Assembly: GCA_033002965.1 (NCBI GenBank)
Contig: JAURVB010003478.1
Coordinates: 26,159 to 90,158 of the forward strand
DNA from: Piper betle
Taxonomy: Eukaryota; Streptophyta; Magnoliopsida; Piperales; Piperaceae
Direction: 5' to 3'
Length of the DNA stretch: 64,000 nt
Shown here: positions 33,585-46,657 of the stretch, one piece after another
Layout: each line of letters begins with the position of its first letter
How positions within the stretch are numbered: position 1 is the first letter of the stretch
Translations under genes and position numbers: made by a program
Notes under the pieces: model-generated
The model's database searches: none
What the model saw: only the letters and a program-made list of their open reading frames with translations
What the model was told of the DNA's origin: nothing

Positions 33585-34543
33585 ATGGGGGATTTGTGAC
33601 TGGGCCTTTGATTTCTTACTTAAGGCTTGGCTAAGCAAGTCAAGGACTTGCAAACTCGATTGGATACCATAATTAATTAGAATACATCGATTTGTGAACA
33701 CCTTCTTTGAATTCATTTATCTAATGGCCATCTCATCTTCTATATAAAGAGGTGGTCATTTGTTGTTTGGAATATCTCAACTCTTGGCTTAGAAGTAGTT
33801 TTAGTTTTTGTAATTTTTTTCTTTCATAATAAGAAGTAGTTTATTCTTTATAATGTTTTCTATTTTTATGGAATAATCTTTTATTTCGTTCTGGAGAAGA
33901 ATGGAACTTAAAACGGTTTAATTGTAGTCATTTCAACCTCTTACTCTTTTATTCAATTCGATTGCTTGAATTATCATGTTCTTAATGCTAAGAGTAGACT
34001 GATCACCTATTACTTGGATCATGAGGTTTAATTATATTTCAGGAGAAATCAGTTAGATTAGTCATTGAAAATTCATCATACGACGAGTCTTTTAACTTGT
34101 TTGTTGTTGTGGTCGGGAGATATGCAACACCGTATGTAATTGAAAGGAAAATCCTAATTTATTATTTTGTTGATTAATCAATTATCACCGGGAGGTAGAA
34201 ATTGAGGCAAAATAATAGATGCATGAAGAAGTGAGAACCACCATGTTATATAATTCTCCTAGATCGGCATTTCGAGAGAATAAAAGATAAGAGTAAGTTG
34301 TGATGAATGTTAAATTCATGCTAAGGGAAATTCAACTCTAGAGCGAGTTTTATCATTATAACTTTTTTCTTTAATTTAAAGTTACTATTTAGATTTAGTT
34401 AAGTCAATTGTTTTTGTTTTGTTCTTCATTTCATTTTCTTTAATTAATCGATGGAAATTTATTTGTGGGACGATACTTGAAGTTATCATTATATTACTTG
34501 TTTTGACCGTGTATACCTGCACATTATTGAATTTATTCTATCA
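33585..34543 (+). mobile_element. Athila-like LTR, 5'-truncated
   Basis: Matches 29100-30034 of the 5' LTR in order (TTAAGGCTTGG.T..GC, CATCATACGACGAGTCTTTT, TAAATTCATG.TAAGGGAAATT) and ends TTATTCTATCA at 34543. It is followed by AGTTTTTT, the beginning of the primer-site spacer, which suggests it may derive from a 5' rather than a 3' LTR end. Confidence 0.8.
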
Positions 34544-34574
34544 AGTTTTTTATCTAAATCCTGGGCAATGGCGC

Positions 34575-35790
34575 CAAAAACTTGTTTGAATAATTTTAAT
34601 TACGTACAAGTGTACGCAGTCAAAACAAATAAGATAATGATAAATTTCCAAATATCGTCAGATAGAGAGATAAATTTACTTATGTTAATAGTAGAAAATA
34701 GAACTAAGGGCAAAACAACAACAAAAAAGAGATTTTTAGTTTAAGATAAATTTTGTTTTAGAGTAGAATTTCCCTTAACATGATATTAATCTTCATCACA
34801 TCTTACTCTTATCTTATATTCCTTCGGATTGTCGATCTAGGATAATTATATGATATAGTGGCTTTTTCTCCTGTATGCCTCTATTATTTTGCCTGAATTT
34901 CTACCTCCCGGTGATAATTAATTAGTCAAAAAAATAATGCATTAAGATTTGCCTTACAATTGCATACGGTGTTGTGTATCTTCTGATCACAACGACAAAC
35001 AAGTCAAAGACTTGTCATATGATGAATTATCAATGACTAATCGAATTAATTTCTCCTGAAATCTAATTAAACCTCATGATCTTAGAAATAAGCAATCAAT
35101 TTACTCTTTGCATTATGAACATGATAATTCAAACAATTCAATTAAATAAAAGAGTAAGAGGTTGACATGAATTTAATTAAACCATGTTAAGTTTCATTCT
35201 TCTTTAGAACGAAAGAGAGGATTACTTCATAATAAAAATATAACACGTTATAAAGACAAAACTAGTTTTCATTATGAAAAAAAGAATTACAAAAACTAGA
35301 ACTACTTTTAATTGAAGAGTTGAGATATTCCAAACAACAAATGACCATCCCTTTATATAGACCATTTATATAGAAAATGAGATGACCATTAGATACATGA
35401 ATTCAAAGAAAGTGTTCACAAATCGATGTAATCTAATTAATTATGTTGTCCAATAAAGTTTGCAACTCCTCGACTTGCTCAACCAAGCATTAAGTAAGAC
35501 ACCCCAAAACTATCAACATCCTTCCTTTTTGAGCTTTGTGAACTCCTTGAAATAACCATTGGGTGGTGCCAAGTGCCACGATCTTTCAATTCCTAAGCTT
35601 AATTTGTTTCATTTTTTTCTACATTAAAACTCCAAAATTAAGCAGAAATCATAAAATATTAATTAACTAAAATATAATTAGAAATATCACTTATTTTAAT
35701 ATAATTCATACCTGGGATGTACAAAATCACATTAAAAACATAGGTTAAAATTGTATACTTTAAGCACTTAACACACCCCCAAACTTAAAT
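34575..35790 (-). mobile_element. Athila-like LTR, opposite orientation
   Basis: The complement of this segment is an Athila-like LTR. Its end is next to AATGGCGCCAAAAACT (34561-34576), the complement of a primer site, and its start lies next to CACCCCCAAACTTAAA (35777-35792), the complement of a purine tract. An LTR with a primer site on one side and a purine tract on the other is what one finds in the middle of a tandem array or after recombination between elements. Confidence 0.75.
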
Positions 35791-36240
35791 GTTTGCGCGT
35801 CCCGAGCATAATATCATAACCAAAAAATTTTACTACACAAAAATACTTAGTCCTATTATGTTCTCATATGATTCTTAATCAAACTATCGAGAGGAAACGA
35901 GATGTCAATTAAATTAGAAATTCCCTTTCATTAATCACACCCAAAAGAAGGCTCTATGTGTGCGTGTGTAACATAATCCTTTTGCTTATCCTTCTCATTT
36001 GGAACAAGAAAATAACAATTATGTGATGTGATATTTTGTGTGATGGTATGGTTTGATTTAAGTGTTATGTTCTAGTTAACATCAACCCCACCCCCACCCA
36101 TCCCATAGCCAATCAACAACCTAGCTGGCTGGTATGTCTTTCTATGTGTGTTTTGCTTTGCCTTTTGTTAATCTACTTTGTGTTGTCTAGATCATTAGTT
36201 TATCAAATAATCAATTTGTCGGATCTCTTGATGGCATTTC
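35791..36240 (-). other. Athila-like 3' untranslated fragment, minus strand
   Basis: Sequence continuing outward from the purine tract of the inverted LTR. No coding similarity seen. It ends where chromovirus gag-type sequence begins at about 36250. Confidence 0.4.
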
Positions 36241-36249
36241 AGTGTTTGG

Positions 36250-38480
36250 TAGTTGGGCAGTAAGATGGCAGAGCATCCTTGAAGAGGTAGACCCTCACTA
36301 CAACAGTGCAAATCCTCACTGGCGTTGGCATGTGTTAGGTGATCTCCATCGCCCGCTTCGGCACCAATGGCAGACCTACAAACGGCACTGATCAGGGTTT
36401 TACGTGAGGAGTAGCAGGCCCTGAGAGAGTAGTAGCGAGCTAGAGAGGATTAGTAGTGATCCCAAGACAATATGAGCATACTATTGGGGCATAGTCAGGG
36501 AGACAGCTGCAGTTGTGGCTAGATTAGAGAAGAGATCAGTGGAGGTAGGGACTCCTCCTGAGGCCTCCAAGCAAGAGCGTGTACCTACACCACCAACAAC
36601 ACAACTTCGGCAGATCCCCATGTCCTGCCTGAAGTCGGGATGCACGAGATGTCGACACCAGGGATGTTAATGGGAGTGCCGCAACCCAGACAGTTTGATA
36701 GTGAGTAGGCAGAGAAAGTGAGACTGCGGCAGTTTGTTGTCAGAGAGGGCTCAGGCAGTTAGGAATGTCACAGTCTCACTTTCTGACAGTCTATTATAAG
36801 ACACTTATAAAAAGACACAATAACAGCTTATTATAAGACAGTTTGATAGTGAGTAGGCAGAGAAAGTGAGACTCCTCTTTACAATGTTTGGGATGTCGAT
36901 CATTGCCCGAAGAACAGTGGGTGTTTGTTTTATAGGAGCATGGATCATTAGCTGGATTTTGAGTGACGTATACAATACTTGAATTCTCGATGTAGATGCT
37001 ACATCGTTGGTTCTCATCCTTCAGAGACTACGAGTGTAATTTGATATGGTGCCAGGAGTGCTTATGTACATGGGTTGTTCACCTGATCTTTGGGTGCACA
37101 TGGCCTTTGGGCAATGCAGTCTATGGGCAAGCTCTAGTGGGAATTTGGCCAGGCCACGTTCCTAGGGACTAGGGTTCTAGAGTAGTTTCTATGGGATGAG
37201 TGTCAGGATGTTCTCTACGCCTTGTACTTCTCTGCAACCGTCAAGGCAAAGAAGAAGATGAAGTTTTTATCTTTGAGACAGCTTGAGACAGCAGGGTGTA
37301 TGTCCATGGTGGAGTACCATGCACAATTCATCATGCTTGAGAGGTGGCCGTCAGGCACTTTTGTAATGGAGAGAGAGAGGGTTGTTTATTTTGGTTTAAG
37401 CATTAGTCTCAGATTGGTGCTCGCTACGTTTTCATGCCTAACGTTGGCCAAGGCAATTATGATGGCTCTGGTGTGTGAGCATGCACATGAGTCCCATCAT
37501 TATACTAGGGGCACCAAACAGACTAGTAGCCAGAGAAAAAGTCGTCGAGGTCAAGACCAGCAAAGTCTGTAACACTAGAAGTAGAGGACAGATGGTGGAG
37601 TGACAATGTATGCTACCAAGGGATACCAGATCTAGATTTTCCCTCAGTAGACACAATCATTCCAGGCATAGTGTTAGCATGGAGGAGATTACAAGGAGTA
37701 TCCCACATGCCCATAGTGCCAGAGATGACATCCGGGAGCATGCCAGAGGGCTACAGGTGCTTGCTTCATTTGTGTCGAGATGGGGTACTGTTCAACCGCA
37801 TGCCTAATGTACTCACAACAATAGCAATGCCAGCAGCCACAATAATACCAACAGTACCAAAAACTCTGATAATATCAATAGCAATAGTATTGACCCTAGT
37901 AGCAGCAACAGTAGAAGGGACTACATGTACAGCCGCATGGGCACTTCTCCTTGCACCAGTAGCCCAGTCTCAAGGGCAGCTGTGGAGAGGTGACCAATAC
38001 CTGTAGGAGCAACATAGTGGTCAGCAGGGCTAGCAAGGCGAGGGGGCAAGCAACGTTGTCAGAGGTAAGCTGGTCTAGCTGTAGTCGATGTTGCACAAGC
38101 ACTAGTGTAGGACATGGGACAGCTAGATGGGCAAATTTAGGGTGTCAGGCCAGAGCAACAGGGTAGGATGTATGCTGTGACAGTTGAGGAGGCTGTCTAG
38201 GATGTAGCCTTCATCATAAGTGCTTTACTTATCCATTTTGCTCTTGTCATAGCTTTGTTTGATTTTGGTGGCATGCATTCCTTTCTAGCCAAACATTCAT
38301 CGATAGGATTGGTGTGATTGTAGAGGAATTAGGCTATGATTTGGTTGTATTGACTCCTCCTAGAGCCATTCTCACCACTAGAGTGTGTGTGAGGGGTGTT
38401 GCTATGCTTATCTAACAATGCATCCTGTTAACTAATTTTACAATGTTGTCGATGAGGGAGTTTGCCGTCATCTTCGACAT
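36250..38480 (+). pseudogene. Chromovirus gag and protease, decayed
   Basis: The gag core is seen as KKKMKFLSLRQ, AGCMSMVEYHAQFIMLER (about 37250-37340) and VERE.VVYFGLS. Downstream is a disordered Asn/Gln/Ser-rich region and a protease-like segment (ALVIALFDFGGMHSFLA at about 38240-38290, where a Ser or Thr is expected after the Asp). Many stops. Part of gag carries a 38-bp repeat and a small insertion (36688-36874). Confidence 0.7.
36688..36874 (+). repeat. 38-bp direct repeat around a pararetrovirus-like filler
   Basis: A 38-bp unit beginning AGACAGTTTGATAGTGAG occurs at 36688-36725 and again, identical, at 36837-36874. Between them lies a short inverse copy of part of the unit (AGTCTCACTTTCT at 36772-36784) and, at 36804-36841, a stretch matching 59703-59740 of the viral intergenic region in about 36 of 38 positions (AAGACACAATAACAGCTTAT is shared exactly). 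This is the pattern of patchwork repair of a double-strand break. Confidence 0.75.
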
Positions 38481-38699
38481 GGATTGGATAATATGACATT
38501 AAGCTTGATAGACTCCGAGAAGAAGGTCCAGCGCTAGCTAAGAGAAATGTGAGGATTGCATTCCTGGCCAAAGGTACTGATGGCAGCTGTTTGATCTCGT
38601 ATTAGTGCATCTAGAGATGGATCAAGCGAGGATGTGAGGTGTTCATTGACATTGTGGTGCTTCAACTGAGCAGTCAATGCTAGAGTTAGCCCCAAATTC

Positions 38700-41480
38700 C
38701 AATAGTCAATGAGTTGCTGATATCCTCCCTAATGAGGTACTTGGATTATTCCCAGTCAGGGAAGTGGAGTTTGACATTGACTTGGCTCCTACTATTGCAC
38801 CTATCCCTAGGGCACCATATCAGATGACACTGCTTGAGCTCGGGAAGCTCAAGACACAGTTGTATGAGCTATTGGAGCAGGGCTTCATTAGGCTTAGTGT
38901 CTCACCTTGGGGTGCTCCAGTCTTCTTCATCAGGAAGACGGACGACATCATGTAGCTATGCATTGACTTGTTTGATCAGCTTGGAGGAGTTGCAGTATGT
39001 TTGAAGATTGATCTTTGATCAGACTATCATTAGTTAAGGATTTAAGATGAAGATGTACAGAAGATAGCCTTTTGGACATGGTACAAGCATTATGAGTTCT
39101 TAGTCATGCCTTTTGGGTGGACTAACCCATCAACAACGTTGAATCATGTGTTGCATTTGTATGTGGATCAATTAGTGATTGTACATGATGATATCTTGAT
39201 CTACTTGAGGTCCAAAGAGGAGCACAAGACACACTAGAGGATTGCTTTATAGACTCTACAAGAGTACTGCCTGTATGCAAAGCTCTCCCGGTGTAAGTTT
39301 TGGCTATCCGAGGTGATTTTTTAGGACATGTTGAATAGGCAGCAAAAATCATGGTGGATCCAGCCAAGGTCGAGGTAGTTTTGAGATAGGAGCGACCTAC
39401 CATAGCCACGGAGATACGAAGCTTCTTGCGATTAGCAGGATAATATAAGAGGTTCAAACAGGGTTTCTCTTCCTTGACATCCCCTCTCACTCGGTTGACT
39501 AGGAAAGAGGAGCATTTTGTGAGGACAGATCCACATGTGAGTAGAGTTTTCAAATTCTAAAGGAGAGACTCACCACCTATCTAGTACTGAGTCTACCAGA
39601 CAGCCATGATGATTTCAATGTGTACAGTGATGTGTCTAGTATTGGACTTGGCTATGTGTTGATGTAGAGGGGCAAAGTGATTACATATGCATCACAACAA
39701 CTAAAAGTTCATGAGCAAAACTATCTGGCACAGGACTTGGAGCTTGCAAAAGTCATGTATACTTTGCGCATTTGGAGACACTATCTATATGGAGTGCCCT
39801 TCCAGCTCTTTATTGAGCATAAGAGCTTGAAGTATATCTTCGCGCAGAAGGATTTGAACAGTAGATATCGCATATGACTAGAATTCCTTGCAGATTATGA
39901 CATTGACATTGCCTATCACCCGGGTAAGGGAAATGTGGTCATAGATGCCCTAAGTAGGAGATTGGTCGTATGTGAAGCTATATTGTCAGTCATGGGTATT
40001 AGATATGAGGACGAGCGAGAGGATAAAATAGCCTGACACCTTGTGGCAGTGTTGGTGAGGTTGGCAATTAGTCCAACTATAGCAGACTGTATCGGCAGGC
40101 AGAGATAGATGATCAGTTACTTGAGTAGTGGTTTACATAGGAGACTTATTCTGGGTTGGATAGAGATGTAGATGGTTTGTACCGAATGATGGAAGGGTTG
40201 TATGTAACAGGTGTGGCAGCACATCTTGGATATGTGGTACATTCAGGCTCAGTGAAGATGTATCGCGACTTGTGCTTATCTTACTAGTGGCCAGGGCTGA
40301 AGAAAGATGTCCTTGACACTATGTGACGGTGTCTTGTGTTTCAGTAGGCCAAGATTGAGCACCAAGGTCTAGGATGTTTCTTGCAGCCATTATTACCACC
40401 AAATTGGAAGTGGGATTGTGTTACATGTAATTTTGTAAGACATTTATCCCCTTCTAGATGCCAGATTGATGCAGAATGTGTTACAATCGATAGATTGATG
40501 AAACTGGCACAATTTTCCTGATTCGTACGACCTATCCTGCTTCAACTTTGGCTAGGTTATATAGAGACCAGATTGTCCCTCCACATAGTCCTCTAAGAGA
40601 TCATATTAGATAGGGATTCCTGATTCACCTCTTCCATCTGCATATCTTTCCAAAGAGAAGGTGGTAAGGAAGCCAAGTTTAGTATAACCTATCAACCATA
40701 AATCGATGATCAGTCTAAGAGGATGATTAAGATCTTGGAAGACTTGCTTCAATTGTTTATGATGGACTTTGGTGGATTTTGGGAGGAGAATCTACCATTG
40801 GTGGAATTTTCATACAATAACAATTATTAGGCCAATACAAGGATGACACCTTTTGAGGTGTTATATGGTAAGCCATGCAAATTGTCGACATGTTGGCTAG
40901 AGCAGTGAGCCCTTGATAGTAGGCTCTGAGTTGCTTCAAGATTCCAAAAGATGGTTAACTTAATATGACAAAGACTATCAGCTTCTCAGGACAGGCAGAG
41001 GGTATATGCATATCTGCGGAGTGGGGATGTTAGTTTTGCTCACGGGGATCCCATCTTCCTGAAAGTCTCCCCAACCAAAGAGGACGTGTGATTCGGGAGG
41101 TGGGACAAGCTGAGTCCCAAGTATATTGGGCCCATTCTAGGTTTTGAGATGAGTCGGTAGGTGGCTTCTGAACTTGCATTTCTACCTAGTTTGTTGGTCT
41201 TGCATCTGGTGTTTCATGTCTCCATGATGAAGAAGTACTAGTCAGATGGATCGCAACAACTACATCACGAGGATCTGGATGCCCGACTTGACCTATCCTA
41301 CGAGGAGGCTATGCGGATTCTCGACTAATTTGTGAAGACTCTTTGTAGAAAGGTAGTGCCTCTCGTAAAGGTACTCTGGTCATGGTAAGGAGTTGAGGAG
41401 GCCACATGGGAGTGTGAGGATGAGATGCGGTGGTGCTTCCCCATACTCTTCCCTACAGAGGACGGTGAATGAAGTATTAG
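38700..41480 (+). pseudogene. Chromovirus pol (reverse transcriptase, RNase H, integrase, chromodomain-like end), decayed
   Basis: Blocks in order: EVEFDIDLAPTIAPIPRAPY, ELLEQGFIRLSVSPWGAPVF and CIDL (reverse transcriptase start, 38760-38970); VHDDILIY where Tyr-x-Asp-Asp is expected (about 39170); GSL-type RNase H with SIGLGYVLM and VITYASQQLKVHEQNY, RHYLYGVPF, YDIDIAYHPGKGN (39630-39950); integrase pieces YRDL..Y.WPGLKKDV (40260) and MMDFGGFW / ANTRMTPFEVLYGKPC (40760-40880); and a C-terminal VPLVKVLW..GVEEATWECEDEMR (41350-41440), the reduced chromodomain of Tekay-type chromoviruses. Stops are frequent; no part is intact. Confidence 0.85.
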
Positions 41481-41591
41481 CATGCTCCCTTGTCCTCTTC
41501 AATTGTGTGTTATTGTGTGGTTGCGTTTATTTTTCATGGAGTTTGCCTATGAGTGTACCCGCTTAGGCCAATTTAGGGACAAAGTTTTCTT

Positions 41592-41604
41592 AATTAAGGG
41601 AGGT
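41592..41604 (+). promoter_or_regulatory. Chromovirus polypurine tract
   Basis: AATTAAGGGAGGT immediately before the 3' LTR start TGTAAAACCCGG at 41605. Confidence 0.75.
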
Positions 41605-44510
41605 TGTAAAACCCGGTTTGCTTGCCATAAGGAGTCTTTACCCAGATTGAGTTAGTTGGGTTAGATCCTTCTTACCATGGCTCGAGTATGGTAAGATGAT
41701 GTATGTTTGTCCAGCCCTAGCCTGCATTCGCATTGGAAACCCATTTGGCTACTATGTGCCCTACCTTTTCATGATTTGTTAAGTCGAGTACAGTCTAGTT
41801 AGATGTAAGACCGAGTCCCTCGTGAGTTTAGTTGCTTGTTGTGTGTTTGGAACCCTATTCAAACAATCTTAGCCTTTAAGGGAATCCTTGATCCCCTTAA
41901 GGTGGAAACCCTAAGTGAACATAACCAACACTGAATGCAAGGGTGCCCCTCAATTAGGGTTAGGGTTTTAGATATGGGCACAAAAGCACTAGCACAACCC
42001 TTGGACAAAAATTTAAAATTCCCCCTTTTCCCTGGACACAAAGGCACCAGTGCCGTTGAACCCAAAACTTTGACCTTGCTTCACGTGTGGCTTGGTTAAG
42101 TAGGTGCGTGTTGTGTAGTGTTCTAGCTTTATGTGGTCCAGCAGGTAGAGGTCAGTGCCTTTGCATTTAGCCCTTTTCCCTTTTCTATATATTCTCCTCT
42201 CTCCCTCCATTTTCCACCTTTACTCCTTCACTCTGACTGCCCCCTTGGTCATTGGCTCCCACTCTTCATCTCTAGCCCTTCCTCACCTCCACTAGCCTCT
42301 CCTAGCTTGGCAGGGACCTTGTAGGTCTTGGTATAGGAACCCCGAAGAGACCTCCCCTAGTAATCGATAGTGATAAAAATCCTTCCTTTTTGCCTCTCTC
42401 TTGTGTTAAATGCTAATGTTAGTGTGGTTATTTGCATATTTGCAATTTGTATGTATTTGTCTAGATCTGTGTTCTAGGAGTTTGTAGGCTTTGGTTTCAT
42501 CATTTTAGCATGCATATAAAAATAGTTATGTATTTTTGAATATTGTATGGCCATCTATTTGCATTATTTCAGTATAAAATACATATCTTATGCTACATAT
42601 AGTATTTTGCATGATCTTTGTCTTGCTGCACTCAAGAAAGATAGATTGACAGTTTTAGTCTAATGTTGCATGTATGGGCATCAAGGGGTGCCAAATTTGG
42701 CAAAAGGAGGCAGCTTTTCTTGTCACTAACTTGGCTGCCCCTTCACAAATTTGTACACACCTGATGTAGGTTGTTGTTGATGCCTATGTTTTGCACATTT
42801 GTATATCTTCTTGTTTTCTTGCTCTTGTGAAAATACCTTGCTAAGATAACCATCTTAAGGGCTCGAACAAAATCCCATAATCATTTGGTGTTCTTGCTTT
42901 GATGTTTGTATGCTTTCGCATGCTCTCGGATTATACTCCTCAGTGAGCTAGATAAAACACCACCATAAAATCCATAAAATTCATGTATGGACTGGCTAAT
43001 TGACTAATTAAATGTATAAAGTTTGGTAATAATTAAAAAATATGTATGTGGTTTGATAATTTGATTTTCTAGAGTGTGCTGGAACACATGGTGAAACCTT
43101 AGTTCTCTAGATCCAGATATAAATTCTAAAAACCTAGCCTATCTTCAGTAAACTTTCAAGATATTTTATTTAGACATTAAGATTTTTCCCAGTAACATCT
43201 TCCAAAAATTTGAGAGCAAATGGCTTAGTAGATCTTGCGTTATGATTTTCCTTAGTTTAGTTGGTCCAGCTAGTATTGAAAATGACCTAGCCAATGCCTT
43301 CCCTTCCCGAGTTCACTTAGGCCAAAATCATTAGATTATGGACTTCAAACTTTACATTATTCAAGCCTACGATGTTGGACAACCATACTATTTGACCCGG
43401 GCCCATTTGAAGTCTGCAAGCCCATGAATAGGAGTTAGGAAAATTGGTCTGCAGATTGGGAACATGCCCAACCTTAGTGGGCCTTATTTACCATGTTGGC
43501 CCCTAGGCCAGAACTTGGTAATATTTTTACCAAGCCATTAGAGTATTGGGGTCCAGTGGTCCAAATCTTAGTCTATTTGCTCACTGTATGGCCTGTCCAA
43601 AAATCCTCCGGTTAAGTTTGATTCGATAAAACCTTAAGTGTTGATTTTTCCACTAAGTGTACTTGCAACAAAATCCTAATTAAGCCAACTTAATAAGGTT
43701 TAAGACTTCATTAGTAAAATAATTAAGCTAATTATGTCTTTATGTGTTATTCTTGCATTGAGGCCTTGCCTCATTTTGTGTTCTTATGTCATTCGATCTT
43801 GTTTTAGATTTCATCTCTTAATAGGTTACGTGGGGTGAGCTCCTTGATCCAAGTTACAAAGCTTCACTCATCCAGTCTGTTGAGCTTCCCTTGTTTCATC
43901 TCTGCTTGGCTCCTTATGTGTCGGGTTTGATTGTGTTTTAGATATAGGACGATGTCACTAGTGTTTTATCAGATCCCTCTGATGTCAGGCCATTTATCTT
44001 ATATTTCTGCAAGTTTAATGAAACTTCAAAGCTAAGATCTGTGGTTGGTCTTAAAAGGCTACGCTCTAGTTATTTATTATGCAAGTTCCTACTCAAGCCT
44101 ATTAAATATGACTATGAGGGTTTACGATCTTACAAACATGAGAAAGTTATGTATGGGTAGCAATTGTTACAATAGTAATCCTTTAAAACCATAAAGTAGT
44201 GCAATGTATAAGGGTACTACATAATGCAACATATTTATAAAATTTGTGGCACTAACATAACTTTTCATTTGTGACCTGAGTACAATGGCTGGTGCTATAA
44301 GGATGGTGTGAAGGCAAAAGCTTTTCTATATGAATTTGATTTGCCGTGCACGTACACCAACCTATTTAAAATAAGTTATTATTCCTACAACCCTTTGAGG
44401 TTTTTCTGAAGTTTCTAAATTTTTAGTGGGTAATGGAATACTTATTTGCTAGTTTGAAATACTAGTAGTTTTTTCATACTAGTAATTAAACTTGTTTTGT
44501 ACCGATCCAC
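41605..44510 (+). mobile_element. Chromovirus 3' LTR, incomplete
   Basis: Starts TGTAAAACCCGG and matches the 5' LTR in order as far as about 44510 (TAGTAATTAAACTTGTTT). It lacks the TRIM found in the 5' copy. After 44510 a different sequence starts (GTACCGATCCACC), so the LTR end has been replaced or displaced. Many substitutions between the LTRs show that the element is old. The short frame at 42133-42324 is LTR sequence, also seen at 25215-25406. Confidence 0.8.
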
Positions 44511-44514
44511 CGCT

Positions 44515-46652
44515 TTTCATATTAATAATAATCCAAGGACCAAATTATTACTTAAATAATTAATGAATAATAGGGGTGTATTATGAGTATAGAGCATAAT
44601 AAAATATAAATGGGATGATCATTGTCAATATCCTCAATATATACTATCAATAAGTTCACAATCATAAACAAAATATCCAAATCCAATGTACCAAATCAGC
44701 AAAAAAGTCCACTATGAGTAGTCTTTTCTATATATATTAGTATGTCCAACTAATAATACAAATAATAAAAATAACTCTAAGTAGTAATTCTCCATCCCAT
44801 AACTTAGCTTGAATCTCCACTACCCAGGAACAATATAAATTGTTCGCTTAGTACCAAAATAGGTGTTGAGTCCTCTACTCACATATGTAGGTAAACAATA
44901 ATAAGATAATCACAAGTAAATCTCGACATCAAGTGAAATATCAATAATATAATAATAAGTTAATAGTAAATAATTATTATCAATAAAATAAATAACCATT
45001 TATTATACCATCAATTTATGTATTTAGGACTGGTTTCTGGATATGAGTTCTTATACATCCTAAACCCTAAATCTCAATTATTCTTATACCTACAGATCAA
45101 TTTCTAGACATAAACTCTTATATATCCTCAACTATTTAAGTTAATTCACTAATATCATAATAGAGACTAATTTCCATATATAAGTTCCTCCATAACCCTC
45201 AGTCTTTTCACAAACAAGTATAGAAAAACCTTAACTTATTAAATTATATTTCATATGTGTTATCCACTCATCGTTGTGAGTAATTGTTTGAGTTTACACA
45301 AAAACTCTTCGGATATGTATGACTAAGTGATCACACCATCCATAATTTACCTCCCACATTATGATCATAAGCGTTATGTATGCAACAGTCTCTCAACTCC
45401 GGCATTTGCTTAAGATAGAGATGCCTGAATTTTTATCTGTATATCATGTCGGTTTAATTGATCCCAATTTATTTATAGTTATGCCTAAGCCCAGCCATTG
45501 TTTTGACTTCACAATTTATGAAAACATGTAAAAACCAACACGGTTTAGTTTCCATTTCACTAGCTATCTCACTTAACTATATTAAGTTTCTTTCACATGC
45601 TTAAACATTAAATCACGATTTGATTAATCTGTGTGAGATGCAAAAACATCAAAGGAATTTTAAATCATCTCAAATAGCATCCAAACAGACTTGAGTTGTT
45701 GCCTTTCTGGGCTTCGAGATGTCTTAGCAATGCGTCCTCCTTGCATGAGCAATGAAGCAATACTACACAATGCGTGCCAAATATTAATTAATTAAATAAG
45801 CAATGTAATAATAATTTTCATGTGTGTTTAGTTATAAAATGAACTTACCGCGTGATCTTAAATAATTTCACAATGAAATTAATTTAATAAATAATAAAAG
45901 ATTTAATTAATAAAAATCATTATCTACACAGTTGGGTTGGTTCATTACAACATCTTAATTCACTTTTCAAGAGCTAACTAAATCTGTTAGATTCAACATC
46001 TTTTAAGTTTGAGATCTCAATTTGCCTCGGCATTCTAACCGTTTGGTTACCAACAAATTTACTAGTCACATCATATTATTTTCATAATAATTCAGATATT
46101 ACACTAATGTGTAGTGTATTAGGACATCTCAAATTTACGTGTCCAGATCCCCGGACACATCGACATCTTCTGGTATCTCAATTGCATATGTTTAATCCCA
46201 ATTAATGTTCCAAATTTATGAACATCACACTTATGATTTCAGCACATGGTTTATTAACATATTCAATTGTTTCATGATATGAGCACGATTATCATATCAA
46301 TTGTGTATTGTTTAATTTGCTATTGCACATCTTGTACTATTCATGCATTGCACACAATTGTCATACACGATCATGTAACTATTTGCATCACAAGGCCGCT
46401 CGATGTTGGGCTTGCACAGTAGGACAAAAGCTCTTCTTAGGTACATTAGGACTCTTTTCTACTTGATCTTTTGCTTGGGTCACATGATTTGAATTACATT
46501 GGAGAACTTAGTTACGGTCATTTTATTAAATCCCACTATTTATGGCTCATTTAATTGATCTTCCGGTTTAATAAAACCTCAAGGATGAGATCCCTTGATG
46601 ATATTTCAAAAGCTACAAGATCTAATTCAAAGTCGCACCTTAGTGCTATTTG
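44515..46652. other. Unclassified repeat-like sequence
   Basis: AT-rich, no protein similarity. At 45027-45205 three imperfect copies of a TTTCTGGATATGAGTTCTTA-like unit (also TTTCTAGACATAAACTCTTA and TTTCCATATATAAGTTCCTC) occur about 70-80 bp apart. Possibly the interior of an LTR from another Gypsy element, but no partner is in the window. Confidence 0.4.
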
Positions 46653-46657
46653 AATTG

